From Allosphingosinicella vermicomposti (lineage in GTDB: Bacteria; Pseudomonadota; Alphaproteobacteria; Sphingomonadales; Sphingomonadaceae): a stretch of DNA of 64,000 nucleotides. The stretch covers positions 248,001-312,000 of the forward strand of contig NZ_PXYJ01000001.1 in NCBI RefSeq assembly GCF_003012815.1, read 5' to 3'. Positions 20,303 through 28,215 of the stretch are shown in pieces. The position numbers and the translations under genes are program-made. The stretch's first letter is position 1; the number at the start of each line of letters is the position of its first letter. The notes beneath the pieces were generated by a model. The model was not told the origin of the DNA. It did not search any database and saw only the letters and a list, made by a program, of their open reading frames with translations.

Positions 20303-20707
20303 TTAGCAATTCCGTCCGACTTCGTTGCCGATGAGAGCGCCGATCGCGCCACCCAGGATCGCGCCGGTCGTGCCGTTGCCGCCACGGTTACGGTAATAAT
20401 AGCGGTCGCGATTGCCGCTACGGGCGATTTCCCTGCCGAGCAGCGCGCCAGCCGCACCGCCGACGATGGCACCGGTCGTGCCATCATTGCAGCGCCGGTA
20501 ACGGCGGTCACGATAATAGCGGCCATCGTAATTGCCGTAATAGCCGCGATCATAATCGCGGTAGCTGCGGCGATCGTAGCGATAGCCATCGCCATAATAG
20601 TTTGAATAGCCATGGTCGCGATAGCGCGGGCGGGCTTCGGCGGCCGTGGGCAGGGCGGTCGCGGTGGTGGCGAGCACCGCCGCTGAGAGGATCATTGTCT
20701 TGAGCAT
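20303..20707 (-). CDS. Glycine-zipper 2TM-domain envelope protein
   Basis: 134 residues with an N-terminal signal peptide (MLKTMILSAAVLATTATALP.., cut near AEA). The middle is extremely Tyr/Arg/Asp-rich (YRDHGYSNYYGDGYRYDRRS..). Two glycine-zipper segments follow, GTTGAIVGGAAGALLG and GTTGAILGGAIGALIGNEVG, each with the GxxxG spacing of the Gly-zipper_2/Rick_17kDa-type outer-membrane-associated proteins. A Cys ends the protein. AAGGAG precedes the start. Function unknown; such proteins are often stress or envelope factors in sphingomonads. Confidence 0.8.
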   Translation of the reverse strand: MLKTMILSAAVLATTATALPTAAEARPRYRDHGYSNYYGDGYRYDRRSYRDYDRGYYGNYDGRYYRDRRYRRCNDGTTGAIVGGAAGALLGREIARSGNRDRYYYRNRGGNGTTGAILGGAIGALIGNEVGRNC

Positions 20708-20830
20708 GATACTGGCTCCTTACGCTTGGAGGCGGAGCCAGAAGCAGCGGCCGCGCCGAAGGATTACTATTCTCCCCTTCGACTGAGTCTGCGATGAACG
20801 GATTGAATTTGCTGTCTTTTCCCCACCCGC

Positions 20831-20899
20831 CCGCCAGTCCCGGGCCTGTCGAATCCCGTTCCAGCTGGAGCCGTCCTTCGACAGGCTCAGGACTAGCGG
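20831..20899. repeat. Family A short palindrome
   Basis: Left arm CCGCCAGTCCCGGGCCTGTCGAA and right arm TTCGACAGGCTCAGGACTAGCGG, written here as interrupted complements. It lies between the glycine-zipper gene's upstream region and the 3' end of the next minus-strand gene. Confidence 0.75.
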
Positions 20900-20923
20900 G
20901 GTGTGGCGGATAGGAGGAGTTCG

Positions 20924-21976
20924 CTAGTCCTGCATCGCTTTCATGATCGGCGTGATGTCGGTTTTCAGCAGCTCCATCTGCTGTTCGTACATCGCCTTCG
21001 ATTGCGCCTCGGAAATCCGCGCCAATTCTCCGGAAGTCAGAAGGTAGCCCATGCTGGCCCGGTCGCAGAGGCCCTGCGCCAGGTCGCGGTCAAACGGCGT
21101 TTCGGCGGTATTCGCGGCCAGATCACAGCTGAAGGTGCCGGCATAGATGAAGGATTCCTCCGCCGCTTTCTTGTCCCCATTGTCGAGAAGAGCCGAGCCA
21201 AGGTCCATCTGGGCCTCCGCGATGCGGATTTCCGGGCGCATGTCCATCATGCCCTTGACGCCAGCCAATGCGCTGCGCTCGATCCAGGCGGAGGCACGGC
21301 GCCAGCCCTCGATCGCGCGGTCGCGTTCCGCCTTGGCAAGATCCGACTTGCCTTCCGATTTGAAGGTTTCGGCGCGATCCTTGTGATATTTGGCAGCGGC
21401 GGTTTCGAATTTCTCGCTGCTCAGCATCCCCGCATGTTGCAGCTTCATCTGATGTTCGTTGCCCTTGGACTGTTCAAGCTGGCTGTGGAGCTGATCCGCC
21501 GCCTGGCGAGCGTTGGCGAGCACCTGCTCGGCTTCCTGATCCTGGCGAAGCGCGCGGAGCGTCAGATAGGTTTCCTCCTGAAGCGGGAGGTTGTCTATCA
21601 AGGCATGAAAATGCTTTCCGCCTTCGAAATGGTGGATCATTTCGGCATAAGCGGGCTGAAGCACGGCCTTGGCCTCTTCAAGCTTGCCCTTTTCGCGGAG
21701 GTTGCCGCCGTGGACGGACTTGGCGTGGAGGTAATCCTTGAAGATATAATGTTTGACGCCTTCATCGGCGTCCGGCGCCATCATCGCATTATAATAATGC
21801 TGGATCATCGCCAGGCAGCCTTCGGCTGACTCCTCGCCGAAACATGCGAAGGTATACCCCTGAGCGGCCTTGAACTCCTTCAAATATTGCTTTTCCGGCG
21901 CGGCGGACGCAGTCGGTTGCTGCGCGGCTGCCGCGGATGAAAGCAGCAAGGCTGCCAAGACGGTGAATTTCCCCAT
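20924..21976 (-). CDS. Secreted protein, function unknown, helical (TPR-like)
   Basis: 350 residues from ATG 21976, chosen because it starts a clean signal peptide (MGKFTVLAALLLSSAAAAQQ) and follows GGGGAAG; the frame is open 17 codons further upstream. The mature protein looks almost entirely alpha-helical, with repeated helix pairs such as GNLREKGKLEEAKAVLQPAY and LRALRQDQEAEQVLANARQA that resemble degenerate TPR units. Four Cys (FACFGEESAEGCL; FSCDLA; GLCDRA) could pair in the periplasm. I do not recognise a named family. It is divergent from the S9A peptidase at 22099. Confidence 0.7.
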   Translation of the reverse strand: MGKFTVLAALLLSSAAAAQQPTASAAPEKQYLKEFKAAQGYTFACFGEESAEGCLAMIQHYYNAMMAPDADEGVKHYIFKDYLHAKSVHGGNLREKGKLEEAKAVLQPAYAEMIHHFEGGKHFHALIDNLPLQEETYLTLRALRQDQEAEQVLANARQAADQLHSQLEQSKGNEHQMKLQHAGMLSSEKFETAAAKYHKDRAETFKSEGKSDLAKAERDRAIEGWRRASAWIERSALAGVKGMMDMRPEIRIAEAQMDLGSALLDNGDKKAAEESFIYAGTFSCDLAANTAETPFDRDLAQGLCDRASMGYLLTSGELARISEAQSKAMYEQQMELLKTDITPIMKAMQD

Positions 21977-22098
21977 TTTTCTTCCCCAGGACTGTCGGCC
22001 TTTGCGGCTCTCTCCGCCCAATATCACAGCCCTTTGACAAGCGGAACGGTGCCGTTAGGCTCAGCTCCATATCTTGTCCCATCAAAAGGCATTCCCAC

Positions 22099-24261
22099 AT
22101 GCGTCCTGCGACACGTCTGACCATCGCGACCCTTCTCGCCACGACCGGAACAGCCCTGACCCCTATGACCGCCACCTCCGCGACGACCACGCAAGCCGAC
22201 GCCCCGATCACTTACCCCAAGACGCTGCGCCAGGATGTGGTGGAAGCGCAATTTGGCGTGGCTGTCGCCGATCCCTATCGCTGGCTGGAGGCCGACGTCC
22301 GCGAGGACCAGAAGGTGCGGGAATGGGTGACCGAGCAGAACAAGGTGACGGACGCTTATCTCGCCACCCTGCCGGGCCGCGATATCTTCGCCAATCGCAT
22401 GAAGGCGCTTTACGATTATGAGCGGTTCGGCCTGCCTTATAAGAAGGGCGGCCGCTATTTCTACACGCGCAATGACGGCCTTCAGAACCAGTCCGTTCTT
22501 TATGTGCGCGACAGCCTGAACGGCGAAGGCAAGGTGCTGCTCGATCCGAACACATGGTCGAAGGACGGCGCCACCGCGCTTGCCAGCTGGGCGCCTTCGG
22601 AAGACGGCCGTTACGTTGCTTATGCGATCCAGGACGGCGGCACCGACTGGCGCACGGTGAAGGTACTCGACACGCAGACGGGCAAGGAAACCGGCGACCA
22701 GATCGAATGGATCAAGAATGGCGGCGTCGATTGGGCGAAGGACGGATCGGGCTTCTACTACAGTCGCTTCCCGGAAGTGCCCGCCGACCAGAAGTTTCAG
22801 GCGCTCAACGAGAACCACAAGGTCTATTTCCACAAACTTGGTACGCCACAGAGTGCGGACCGGATGCTGTACGAAACGCCGGACCAGCCCCGCCGGGGCC
22901 ATTATCCGGGGGTGAGCGACGATGGCAAATGGCTGATCGTCACGACTGCGGAAGGCACGGACGACCGCTACGAAATCACGCTCATCAGCCTCACCGATCC
23001 GTCCGCCAAGCCGCGCACGTTGGTGAAGGGGCTTGAGAACAATTGGTCCTATATCGGCAATGAAGGCAGCATATTCTATTGGGTGACGAACAAGGACGCG
23101 CCGCGCCTTCGCGTCGTATCGCTCGACGTGTCCCAGGCCGATCCGAAGCCGGTCGAAATCGTGAAGGAAGATGTCGCGACCCTGGATGGCGCGTCGATCG
23201 TCGGCGGCACGTTGCTTACCACCTATCTGGTCGATGCAAAGGCGGAAGTGCGCCGCTATGCGCTGGATGGCGCGCTGAAGGGCAAGATCAGCCTGCCGGG
23301 CATCGGCGCCGTAGGTGGCTTCGACGGTGAGGCGGACGATCCGGAAACCTTCTTCGCCTTCACGAGCTTCGCGACGCCGACCACCGTTTATCGTTATGAT
23401 GCGGCAACCGATAAAGCGACGCCATGGGCCGAACCCAAGCTGAAGTTCAACCCTGCCGATTATGAGGTCAGCCAGCGTTTCTACACGTCGAAGGACGGGA
23501 CCAAGGTGCCGATGTTCATCGCGCATAAAAAGGGTCTCGACCTGTCGAAGGGCGCGCCCACGATCCTTTACGGCTATGGCGGGTTCAATGTGTCGATGAC
23601 GCCCGCTTATTCGCCGACGCGCCTCGCCTGGATGGAGCAGGGCGGTGTCTATGCGGTCGCCAATCTTCGCGGCGGCGGCGAATATGGCAAGCCCTGGCAC
23701 GACGCCGGGCGCCTTCAGAACAAGCAGAACGTCTTCGACGATTTCATTGCCGCGGGCGAATATCTGATCGCGCAAGGCTTTACGACGAAGGACAAGCTTG
23801 CCGTGCAGGGCGGCTCGAACGGCGGCCTGCTCGTTGGCGCCGTCGTCAACCAGCGTCCCGATCTATTCGCCGCCGGCTTGCCCGCCGTGGGCGTGATGGA
23901 CATGCTGCGCTTCGATCGCTGGACCGCGGGCCGTTACTGGGTCGACGATTATGGCTATCCGAACAAGGAGGCGGATTTCAAACTCCTCCACGCTTATTCG
24001 CCTTACCATAATGTCAAGACGGGCGTGGATTATCCGGCGCTTCTGGTGACGACGGCCGACACGGACGATCGCGTGGTGCCGGGGCATAGCTTCAAATATG
24101 CCGCCGCCATCCAGGCCGCGGATATCGGCGACAAGCCGCACCTCATCCGCATCGAAACGCGCGCAGGGCATGGCTCGGGCAAGCCGACCGACAAGATCAT
24201 CGAGGAATATGCCGACATGTGGGCCTTCACGGCCAAACATACCGGCCTGACGGTGAAGTGA
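22099..24261 (+). CDS. Prolyl oligopeptidase, family S9A (copy 1)
   Basis: Serine peptidase cleaving after proline in short peptides; a signal peptide (about residues 1-25) predicts periplasmic location. 720 residues: an N-terminal segment (YPKTLRQDVVEAQFGVAVADPYRWLE), a seven-bladed beta-propeller (about 80-430) and the alpha/beta-hydrolase domain. The triad is visible: Ser573 in GGSNGG, Asp656 in DTDDRVVPGHS and His691 in RAGHGSGKP, with Arg658 matching the substrate-binding Arg of porcine POP. Its stop overlaps the start of the small Cys-rich gene (TGATG). A close paralog follows at 24611; the two align along their whole length. Confidence 0.93.
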   Translation: MRPATRLTIATLLATTGTALTPMTATSATTTQADAPITYPKTLRQDVVEAQFGVAVADPYRWLEADVREDQKVREWVTEQNKVTDAYLATLPGRDIFANRMKALYDYERFGLPYKKGGRYFYTRNDGLQNQSVLYVRDSLNGEGKVLLDPNTWSKDGATALASWAPSEDGRYVAYAIQDGGTDWRTVKVLDTQTGKETGDQIEWIKNGGVDWAKDGSGFYYSRFPEVPADQKFQALNENHKVYFHKLGTPQSADRMLYETPDQPRRGHYPGVSDDGKWLIVTTAEGTDDRYEITLISLTDPSAKPRTLVKGLENNWSYIGNEGSIFYWVTNKDAPRLRVVSLDVSQADPKPVEIVKEDVATLDGASIVGGTLLTTYLVDAKAEVRRYALDGALKGKISLPGIGAVGGFDGEADDPETFFAFTSFATPTTVYRYDAATDKATPWAEPKLKFNPADYEVSQRFYTSKDGTKVPMFIAHKKGLDLSKGAPTILYGYGGFNVSMTPAYSPTRLAWMEQGGVYAVANLRGGGEYGKPWHDAGRLQNKQNVFDDFIAAGEYLIAQGFTTKDKLAVQGGSNGGLLVGAVVNQRPDLFAAGLPAVGVMDMLRFDRWTAGRYWVDDYGYPNKEADFKLLHAYSPYHNVKTGVDYPALLVTTADTDDRVVPGHSFKYAAAIQAADIGDKPHLIRIETRAGHGSGKPTDKIIEEYADMWAFTAKHTGLTVK

Positions 24262-24455
24262 TGGGGAGGATTGGAAGAACTCTCCCGCTGATTTGCGACT
24301 GTGGCGCTGAAGGAAAAATCCGTTTCGAAGAGGATGGCACCCCTGAGCGTATGGATCGGCCATCCAATGTCACGCGGGAAGTTGTTAGCGGTCCCTTCCA
24401 TGAAAAGGACAGTTCCATCGTCTGCTCGCAATGCGAGCAGGTCGTAATGAATTAA
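24261..24455 (+). CDS. Small Cys-rich (possible zinc-ribbon) protein
   Basis: 64 residues starting at ATG 24261, which shares a base with the stop of the upstream peptidase. The sequence has CDC near residue 12 and CSQC near residue 53, a CxC..CxxC arrangement suited to one metal site, around an acidic/basic core (GKIRFEEDGTPERMDRPSNV). GTGAAG upstream is a weak ribosome-binding site and translational coupling is likely. No family is recognised; the existence as a protein is inferred from cysteine spacing, coupling and lack of alternative frames. Confidence 0.55.
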   Translation: MGRIGRTLPLICDCGAEGKIRFEEDGTPERMDRPSNVTREVVSGPFHEKDSSIVCSQCEQVVMN

Positions 24456-24459
24456 TTAA

Positions 24460-24590
24460 TTCTAGCCCGTTCGCGCTGAGTAGGAGCTGAGCGAAGTCGA
24501 AGATCCGTATCGAAGCACCCCCGCCAAGGCACTTCGATACGCCGGTTCGACAGGCTCACCGGCTACTCAGTGCGAACGGTTAGGCTAGAA
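24460..24590. repeat. Long family A palindrome between the S9A genes
   Basis: Inverted repeat about 130 bp long: TTCTAGCCCGTTCGCGCTGA.. on the left and ..GCGAACGGTTAGGCTAGAA on the right, with inner CGTATCGAAG/CTTCGATACG. It separates the two paralogous peptidase genes. Confidence 0.9.
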
Positions 24591-24610
24591 TAGTTTGGAG
24601 AGAAAACCTC

Positions 24611-26767
24611 ATGCGCATCACCGCGGCCCTTCTGCTGCTTGCCACCACCGCCGCCTGCACGACGGCCGCTGTCCCGCCCGCCGCAGTCGGCGACGCAGCT
24701 GCAACCGCGGCTATCGCCTACCCGCAAACGGCGCGTGGCGACGTGGTGGAAAGGCAGTTCGGCGTGGCCGTGGCCGATCCCTATCGCTGGCTCGAAAATG
24801 ACGTGCGCGAAGATCCGAAGGTGCGTGAGTGGGTGACAGCGCAGAATGCGGTGTCGAGCGCCTATCTCGCCAAGCTTCCGGGCCGCGAGTCGCTAAAGGC
24901 GCGCCTTACCGCTCTTTATGATTATGAGCGTTATGGCGTGCCGGAAAAGGCGGGGAGCCGCTATTTCTACATGCGCAATGACGGCCTCCAGAACCAGTCC
25001 GTTCTTTATGTTCGCGACGGCCTCAATGGCACGCCGCGTCAGCTGGTCGATCCCAATGGATGGTCGCAGGATGGCGCGACAGCGCTGGCCGAATGGGTGC
25101 CCTCGAAGGACGGTAAGCATCTCCTCTATTCGATCCAGGAAGGCGGCACCGATTGGCGTGTGGTGAAGGTGCTGGACGTCGCGACGGGTCAGGTGCTGCC
25201 CGACGAAGTGAAGTGGGTGAAATTCTCCAACCTCGATTGGGCGAAGGACGGATCGGGTTTTTATTATTCCCGCTTCCCCGAGCCGAGCGCGGGCGCACAG
25301 TTCCAGTCGCTGAATGAAGGTCAGGCCGTCTATTTCCACAAGCTCGGCACGAACCAGACCGACGACAAGCTCGTCTTCGCTCAGCCCGATCGTCCGAAGC
25401 TCGGCAATACGGCGGAAGTGTCGGACGATGGCCGCTGGCTGATCGTGACGTCGTCCGAAGGCACCGATGCGCGTTACGAAGTGACCTTGATCGACCTTCA
25501 GGCGCCGCAAAGCCCGCCGCGGCGGCTGGTGACGGGCCTTGAGAATGAATGGGCCTATCTCGGCAACAATGGCACGACCTTCTACTGGCGGACCGACAAG
25601 GATGCGCCGCGCGGACGGATTGTGTCGGCCGACCTGTCAAAGCCGGGTTTCGCGACGGCGCAACTGGTTCCGGAAGATCAGGCGACGCTCGGCAGCGCCT
25701 CGATTGTCGGCGACAAGATCGTCGCCTCCTATCTCGTCGATGCGAAGACGGAGGTGCGCACCTTCGACATGGCCGGAGAGCAGGTTGGCACCGTGAAGCT
25801 GCCGGGCATCGGCACGGCTTTTGGCTTCTCCGGCGACGCCAGCGACAGCGAGACCTTCTTCTCCTTCGCCAGCTTTAATTCGCCGGGCGCCATCTATCGC
25901 TATGACAGCAAGACGGGCGCGAGCAGCGTGTTCGCGGAGCCCGAGCTTTCCTTCGATCCCGCCCAGTTCGAAGTGGAGCAGCGTTTCTACGCGTCGAAGG
26001 ATGGGACGAAGGTGCCCCTCTTCCTCGTCCACAAAAAGGGCATGGCGCTGAAGAACGTGCCCGCGCTCCTCTACGGCTATGGCGGGTTCAACGCGCCGGA
26101 ATTGCCGCGATTCCAGCCCAAATGGATGGCCTGGGTCGCCGAAGGCGGCGTACTCGCCGTGGCGAACCTTCGCGGTGGTGGCGAATATGGTAAGGCCTGG
26201 CACGACGCCGGGCGCCTGCTCAACAAACAAAATGTGTTCGACGATTTCATCGCTGCCGGAGAGTATCTGATCGGGCAGGGGATCACATCGAAGCAGAAAT
26301 TGGCGATCGAGGGGCGGTCCAATGGCGGCGTGCTCGTCGGCGCGGTGCTCAATCAGCGGCCGGACCTGTTCGCCGCCGCGCTCCCGACTGTCGGTGTAAT
26401 GGACATGCTGCGCTTCGACCGGTTCACGGCTGGACGCTATTGGGTCGACGATTATGGCTATCCGAACAAGGAAGCGGATTTCCGCAATCTCTATGCTTAT
26501 TCGCCCTATCACAACATCAAGTCGGGCGTGAATTACCCGCCAATGCTGGTGACGACGGCCGATACGGACGACCGCGTGGTGCCGGGGCATAGCTTCAAAT
26601 ATATCGCCGCGATGCAGGCGGCCGAAACCGGCCCCGCGCCGCACCTCATTCGCATCGAGACGCGGGCAGGCCATGGCTCGGGCAAGCCGACGGACAAGCA
26701 GATCGAGGAATATACCGATATGTACGGCTTCATCGCCCACCATACCGGGCTGAAGATTGGCGACTAA
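24611..26767 (+). CDS. Prolyl oligopeptidase, family S9A (copy 2, lipoprotein-like)
   Basis: 718-residue paralog of the gene at 22099, with the same propeller-plus-hydrolase layout. The N-terminus (MRITAALLLLATTAACTT) resembles a lipoprotein signal with Cys near residue 16, although Thr/Ala before it is not an ideal lipobox, so membrane anchoring is possible, unlike copy 1. The nucleophile motif is GRSNGG (Ser570) where copy 1 and most S9A enzymes have GGSNGG; Asp (DTDDRVVPGHS) and His (RAGHGSGKP) are intact. The Gly-to-Arg change beside the serine could alter activity or specificity. A strong terminator follows. Confidence 0.92.
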   Translation: MRITAALLLLATTAACTTAAVPPAAVGDAAATAAIAYPQTARGDVVERQFGVAVADPYRWLENDVREDPKVREWVTAQNAVSSAYLAKLPGRESLKARLTALYDYERYGVPEKAGSRYFYMRNDGLQNQSVLYVRDGLNGTPRQLVDPNGWSQDGATALAEWVPSKDGKHLLYSIQEGGTDWRVVKVLDVATGQVLPDEVKWVKFSNLDWAKDGSGFYYSRFPEPSAGAQFQSLNEGQAVYFHKLGTNQTDDKLVFAQPDRPKLGNTAEVSDDGRWLIVTSSEGTDARYEVTLIDLQAPQSPPRRLVTGLENEWAYLGNNGTTFYWRTDKDAPRGRIVSADLSKPGFATAQLVPEDQATLGSASIVGDKIVASYLVDAKTEVRTFDMAGEQVGTVKLPGIGTAFGFSGDASDSETFFSFASFNSPGAIYRYDSKTGASSVFAEPELSFDPAQFEVEQRFYASKDGTKVPLFLVHKKGMALKNVPALLYGYGGFNAPELPRFQPKWMAWVAEGGVLAVANLRGGGEYGKAWHDAGRLLNKQNVFDDFIAAGEYLIGQGITSKQKLAIEGRSNGGVLVGAVLNQRPDLFAAALPTVGVMDMLRFDRFTAGRYWVDDYGYPNKEADFRNLYAYSPYHNIKSGVNYPPMLVTTADTDDRVVPGHSFKYIAAMQAAETGPAPHLIRIETRAGHGSGKPTDKQIEEYTDMYGFIAHHTGLKIGD

Positions 26768-26793
26768 GGGCTCAGCCGATCGTCAAGGAATAA

Positions 26794-26826
26794 GGGGCGT
26801 CCAATCGCGGTTGGACGCCCCTTTTT
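26794..26826 (+). terminator. Rho-independent terminator after the S9A pair
   Basis: An 11-bp perfect stem GGGGCGTCCAA/TTGGACGCCCC with loop TCGCGG is followed by TTTTTGTTT. It also lies just past the stop of the convergent cytochrome gene and could serve both strands. Confidence 0.93.
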
Positions 26827-26829
26827 GTT

Positions 26830-27441
26830 TCAGCGGCCTTCAGCCTCGACCCGATCCTTGTCGCGCGGGGTGGGGAAGGGCGGCATGCGGCCAGAAATGC
26901 CGTCGCGATCGATAAACTGGTGCTTCAGCGCCGCGCCAACGTGGAGGATGAGGAGGGCGATGGTGAGCTTCACCAATATCTCATGCGTTTCGCCCATCGC
27001 GTCGCCAAAGGCTTCGGACAGGCCGGGGATGAGGGGCAGCGGAATACCGCCCGCGAGGCGCGTTGTGGCTTCATCGGCGCCGCCTGAAATCGCGGCCAGA
27101 CCCGTCAGCGGCAGGGCGATAATGAGGACATAGAAAGCGCGGTGGTTCCACACGGCCGCGAACCGCTCCCAGCGGGAGAGCTCGGGCGGAAAGGGCGGCG
27201 GCTTGTGCATCAGGCGCCAGACGAGGCGGAGGATGCCGAGGATGAGGATAAGCGCGCCCAGCGTCTTGTGCCAGGTGAACCATTCGCCGCGCACCGGCCC
27301 GCGCTCCATGCCGTGGAAGGTAAAGCCCACATAGATTTGCGCGAGGATCAGGGCGGCGCTCATCCAGTGCAGTGCCACCGCGCCTCCATTATAGCGGAGC
27401 AAGGTGCGGGGTTGGGGAATTGCGTCAGGAACAGTCGTCAT
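26830..27441 (-). CDS. Cytochrome b561 family protein
   Basis: 203-residue membrane b-type cytochrome, probably passing electrons from quinol. Four membrane helices are visible with candidate haem histidines: GGAVALHWMSAALILAQ (His near 25), WFTWHKTLGALILILG, WNHRAFYVLIIALPLTG and GETHEILVKLTIALLILHVGAALKHQF. The layout matches the CybB/Ni-hydrogenase cytochrome b superfamily. It overlaps alkB by 4 bp (ATGA), so the two are cotranscribed, alkB first. Confidence 0.88.
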   Translation of the reverse strand: MTTVPDAIPQPRTLLRYNGGAVALHWMSAALILAQIYVGFTFHGMERGPVRGEWFTWHKTLGALILILGILRLVWRLMHKPPPFPPELSRWERFAAVWNHRAFYVLIIALPLTGLAAISGGADEATTRLAGGIPLPLIPGLSEAFGDAMGETHEILVKLTIALLILHVGAALKHQFIDRDGISGRMPPFPTPRDKDRVEAEGR

Positions 27442-28004
27442 GGCTTCTCTCCCTTCAAGCTGCGGAAGGTAATGGAATGTCGCAGGCTGTCCACCGGCGG
27501 GATACTATGCTCCCATTCTTCGCGAGCGGGGCCGCGCAGGACATAGGCTGAGCGGGGCTCGGCCGTGACCGTGATCCGCTCCCACTTCGCACCCACCTTG
27601 CGCCGGAAGCGGAGCGGGGCGGGGGCGCAGAGGGAGATGCCGATCACATCGCTGAAGACCGGACGGTCCCTGTGCCAGCCAATACCGGCGCCCAGTGCAT
27701 ATTCGATGAGTAGGGCGTGGACGAGGGCTTCGGAGGGTAGTCCTGCAAGGTCAGCTGCATGGTCCCGGACGGGGATCAGCCAGTCCGGAAACGGATCGGC
27801 TGCGCGGAGGCCGCTACCGTCAAAGGCATAGTGGAGGCCGAAGCTGTGGGTGCGGCGTCTCCCAACAAAGCCCTGGAATTCGAAAGGCTTGAGCGAGAGC
27901 GCGGCGATGCGTGCGCCGAGGTTTTGCTCTTCGTCCAGCGACAGGAAGTCGGGCTTATAGGCCATGCCTTCGGGAAGGGCGGGGGCGAAGAGGTCGCTCT
28001 GCAT
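27438..28004 (-). CDS. alkB: 2-oxoglutarate/Fe(II)-dependent dioxygenase, AlkB family
   Basis: 188 residues. AlkB enzymes remove alkyl groups from DNA or RNA bases (or modify proteins) by oxidative demethylation. The iron ligands fit His111-x-Asp113 in GWHRDRP and His166 in EWEHSIP; Arg175 and Arg181 (LRHSITFR) fit the 2-oxoglutarate and structural arginines. The short length places it nearer the small AlkB-like group than E. coli AlkB (216 residues). Substrate cannot be assigned. It is translationally coupled to the cytochrome b561 gene. Confidence 0.88.
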   Translation of the reverse strand: MQSDLFAPALPEGMAYKPDFLSLDEEQNLGARIAALSLKPFEFQGFVGRRRTHSFGLHYAFDGSGLRAADPFPDWLIPVRDHAADLAGLPSEALVHALLIEYALGAGIGWHRDRPVFSDVIGISLCAPAPLRFRRKVGAKWERITVTAEPRSAYVLRGPAREEWEHSIPPVDSLRHSITFRSLKGEKP

Positions 28005-28040
28005 CCCGCTTTAACTCACGGTCGCTGTAATGTTCCACCA

Positions 28041-28126
28041 CCGTCACCCTAAACTTGTTTCAGCATCCATCGGCGAGCAGCGCAGCTGTCACAAGCATGG
28101 ACCCTGAAACAAGTTCAGGGTGACGG
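28041..28126. repeat. Family B intergenic palindrome
   Basis: CCGTCACCCTAAACTTGTTT..CAGCATCCAT pairs with ..CATGGACCCTGAAACAAG..GGGTGACGG. It is followed after 8 bp by a different palindrome (family D), a tandem arrangement seen only here. Confidence 0.85.
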
Positions 28127-28133
28127 TGAAGGT

Positions 28134-28209
28134 CGTCATTGCGGGCGGGGCGAAGCAATCCAGCTCCGCGCCGCTGAATTGCTTCGTCGCTTTGCTCCTC
28201 GCAATGACG
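28134..28209. repeat. Family D intergenic palindrome
   Basis: GTCATTGCGGGCGGGGCGAAGCAATCC on the left is an imperfect complement of GAATTGCTTCG..CGCAATGAC on the right. Only one copy is seen here, but its architecture parallels family B and it adjoins the fadJ-like stop. Confidence 0.8.
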
Positions 28210-28215
28210 AGGGGG

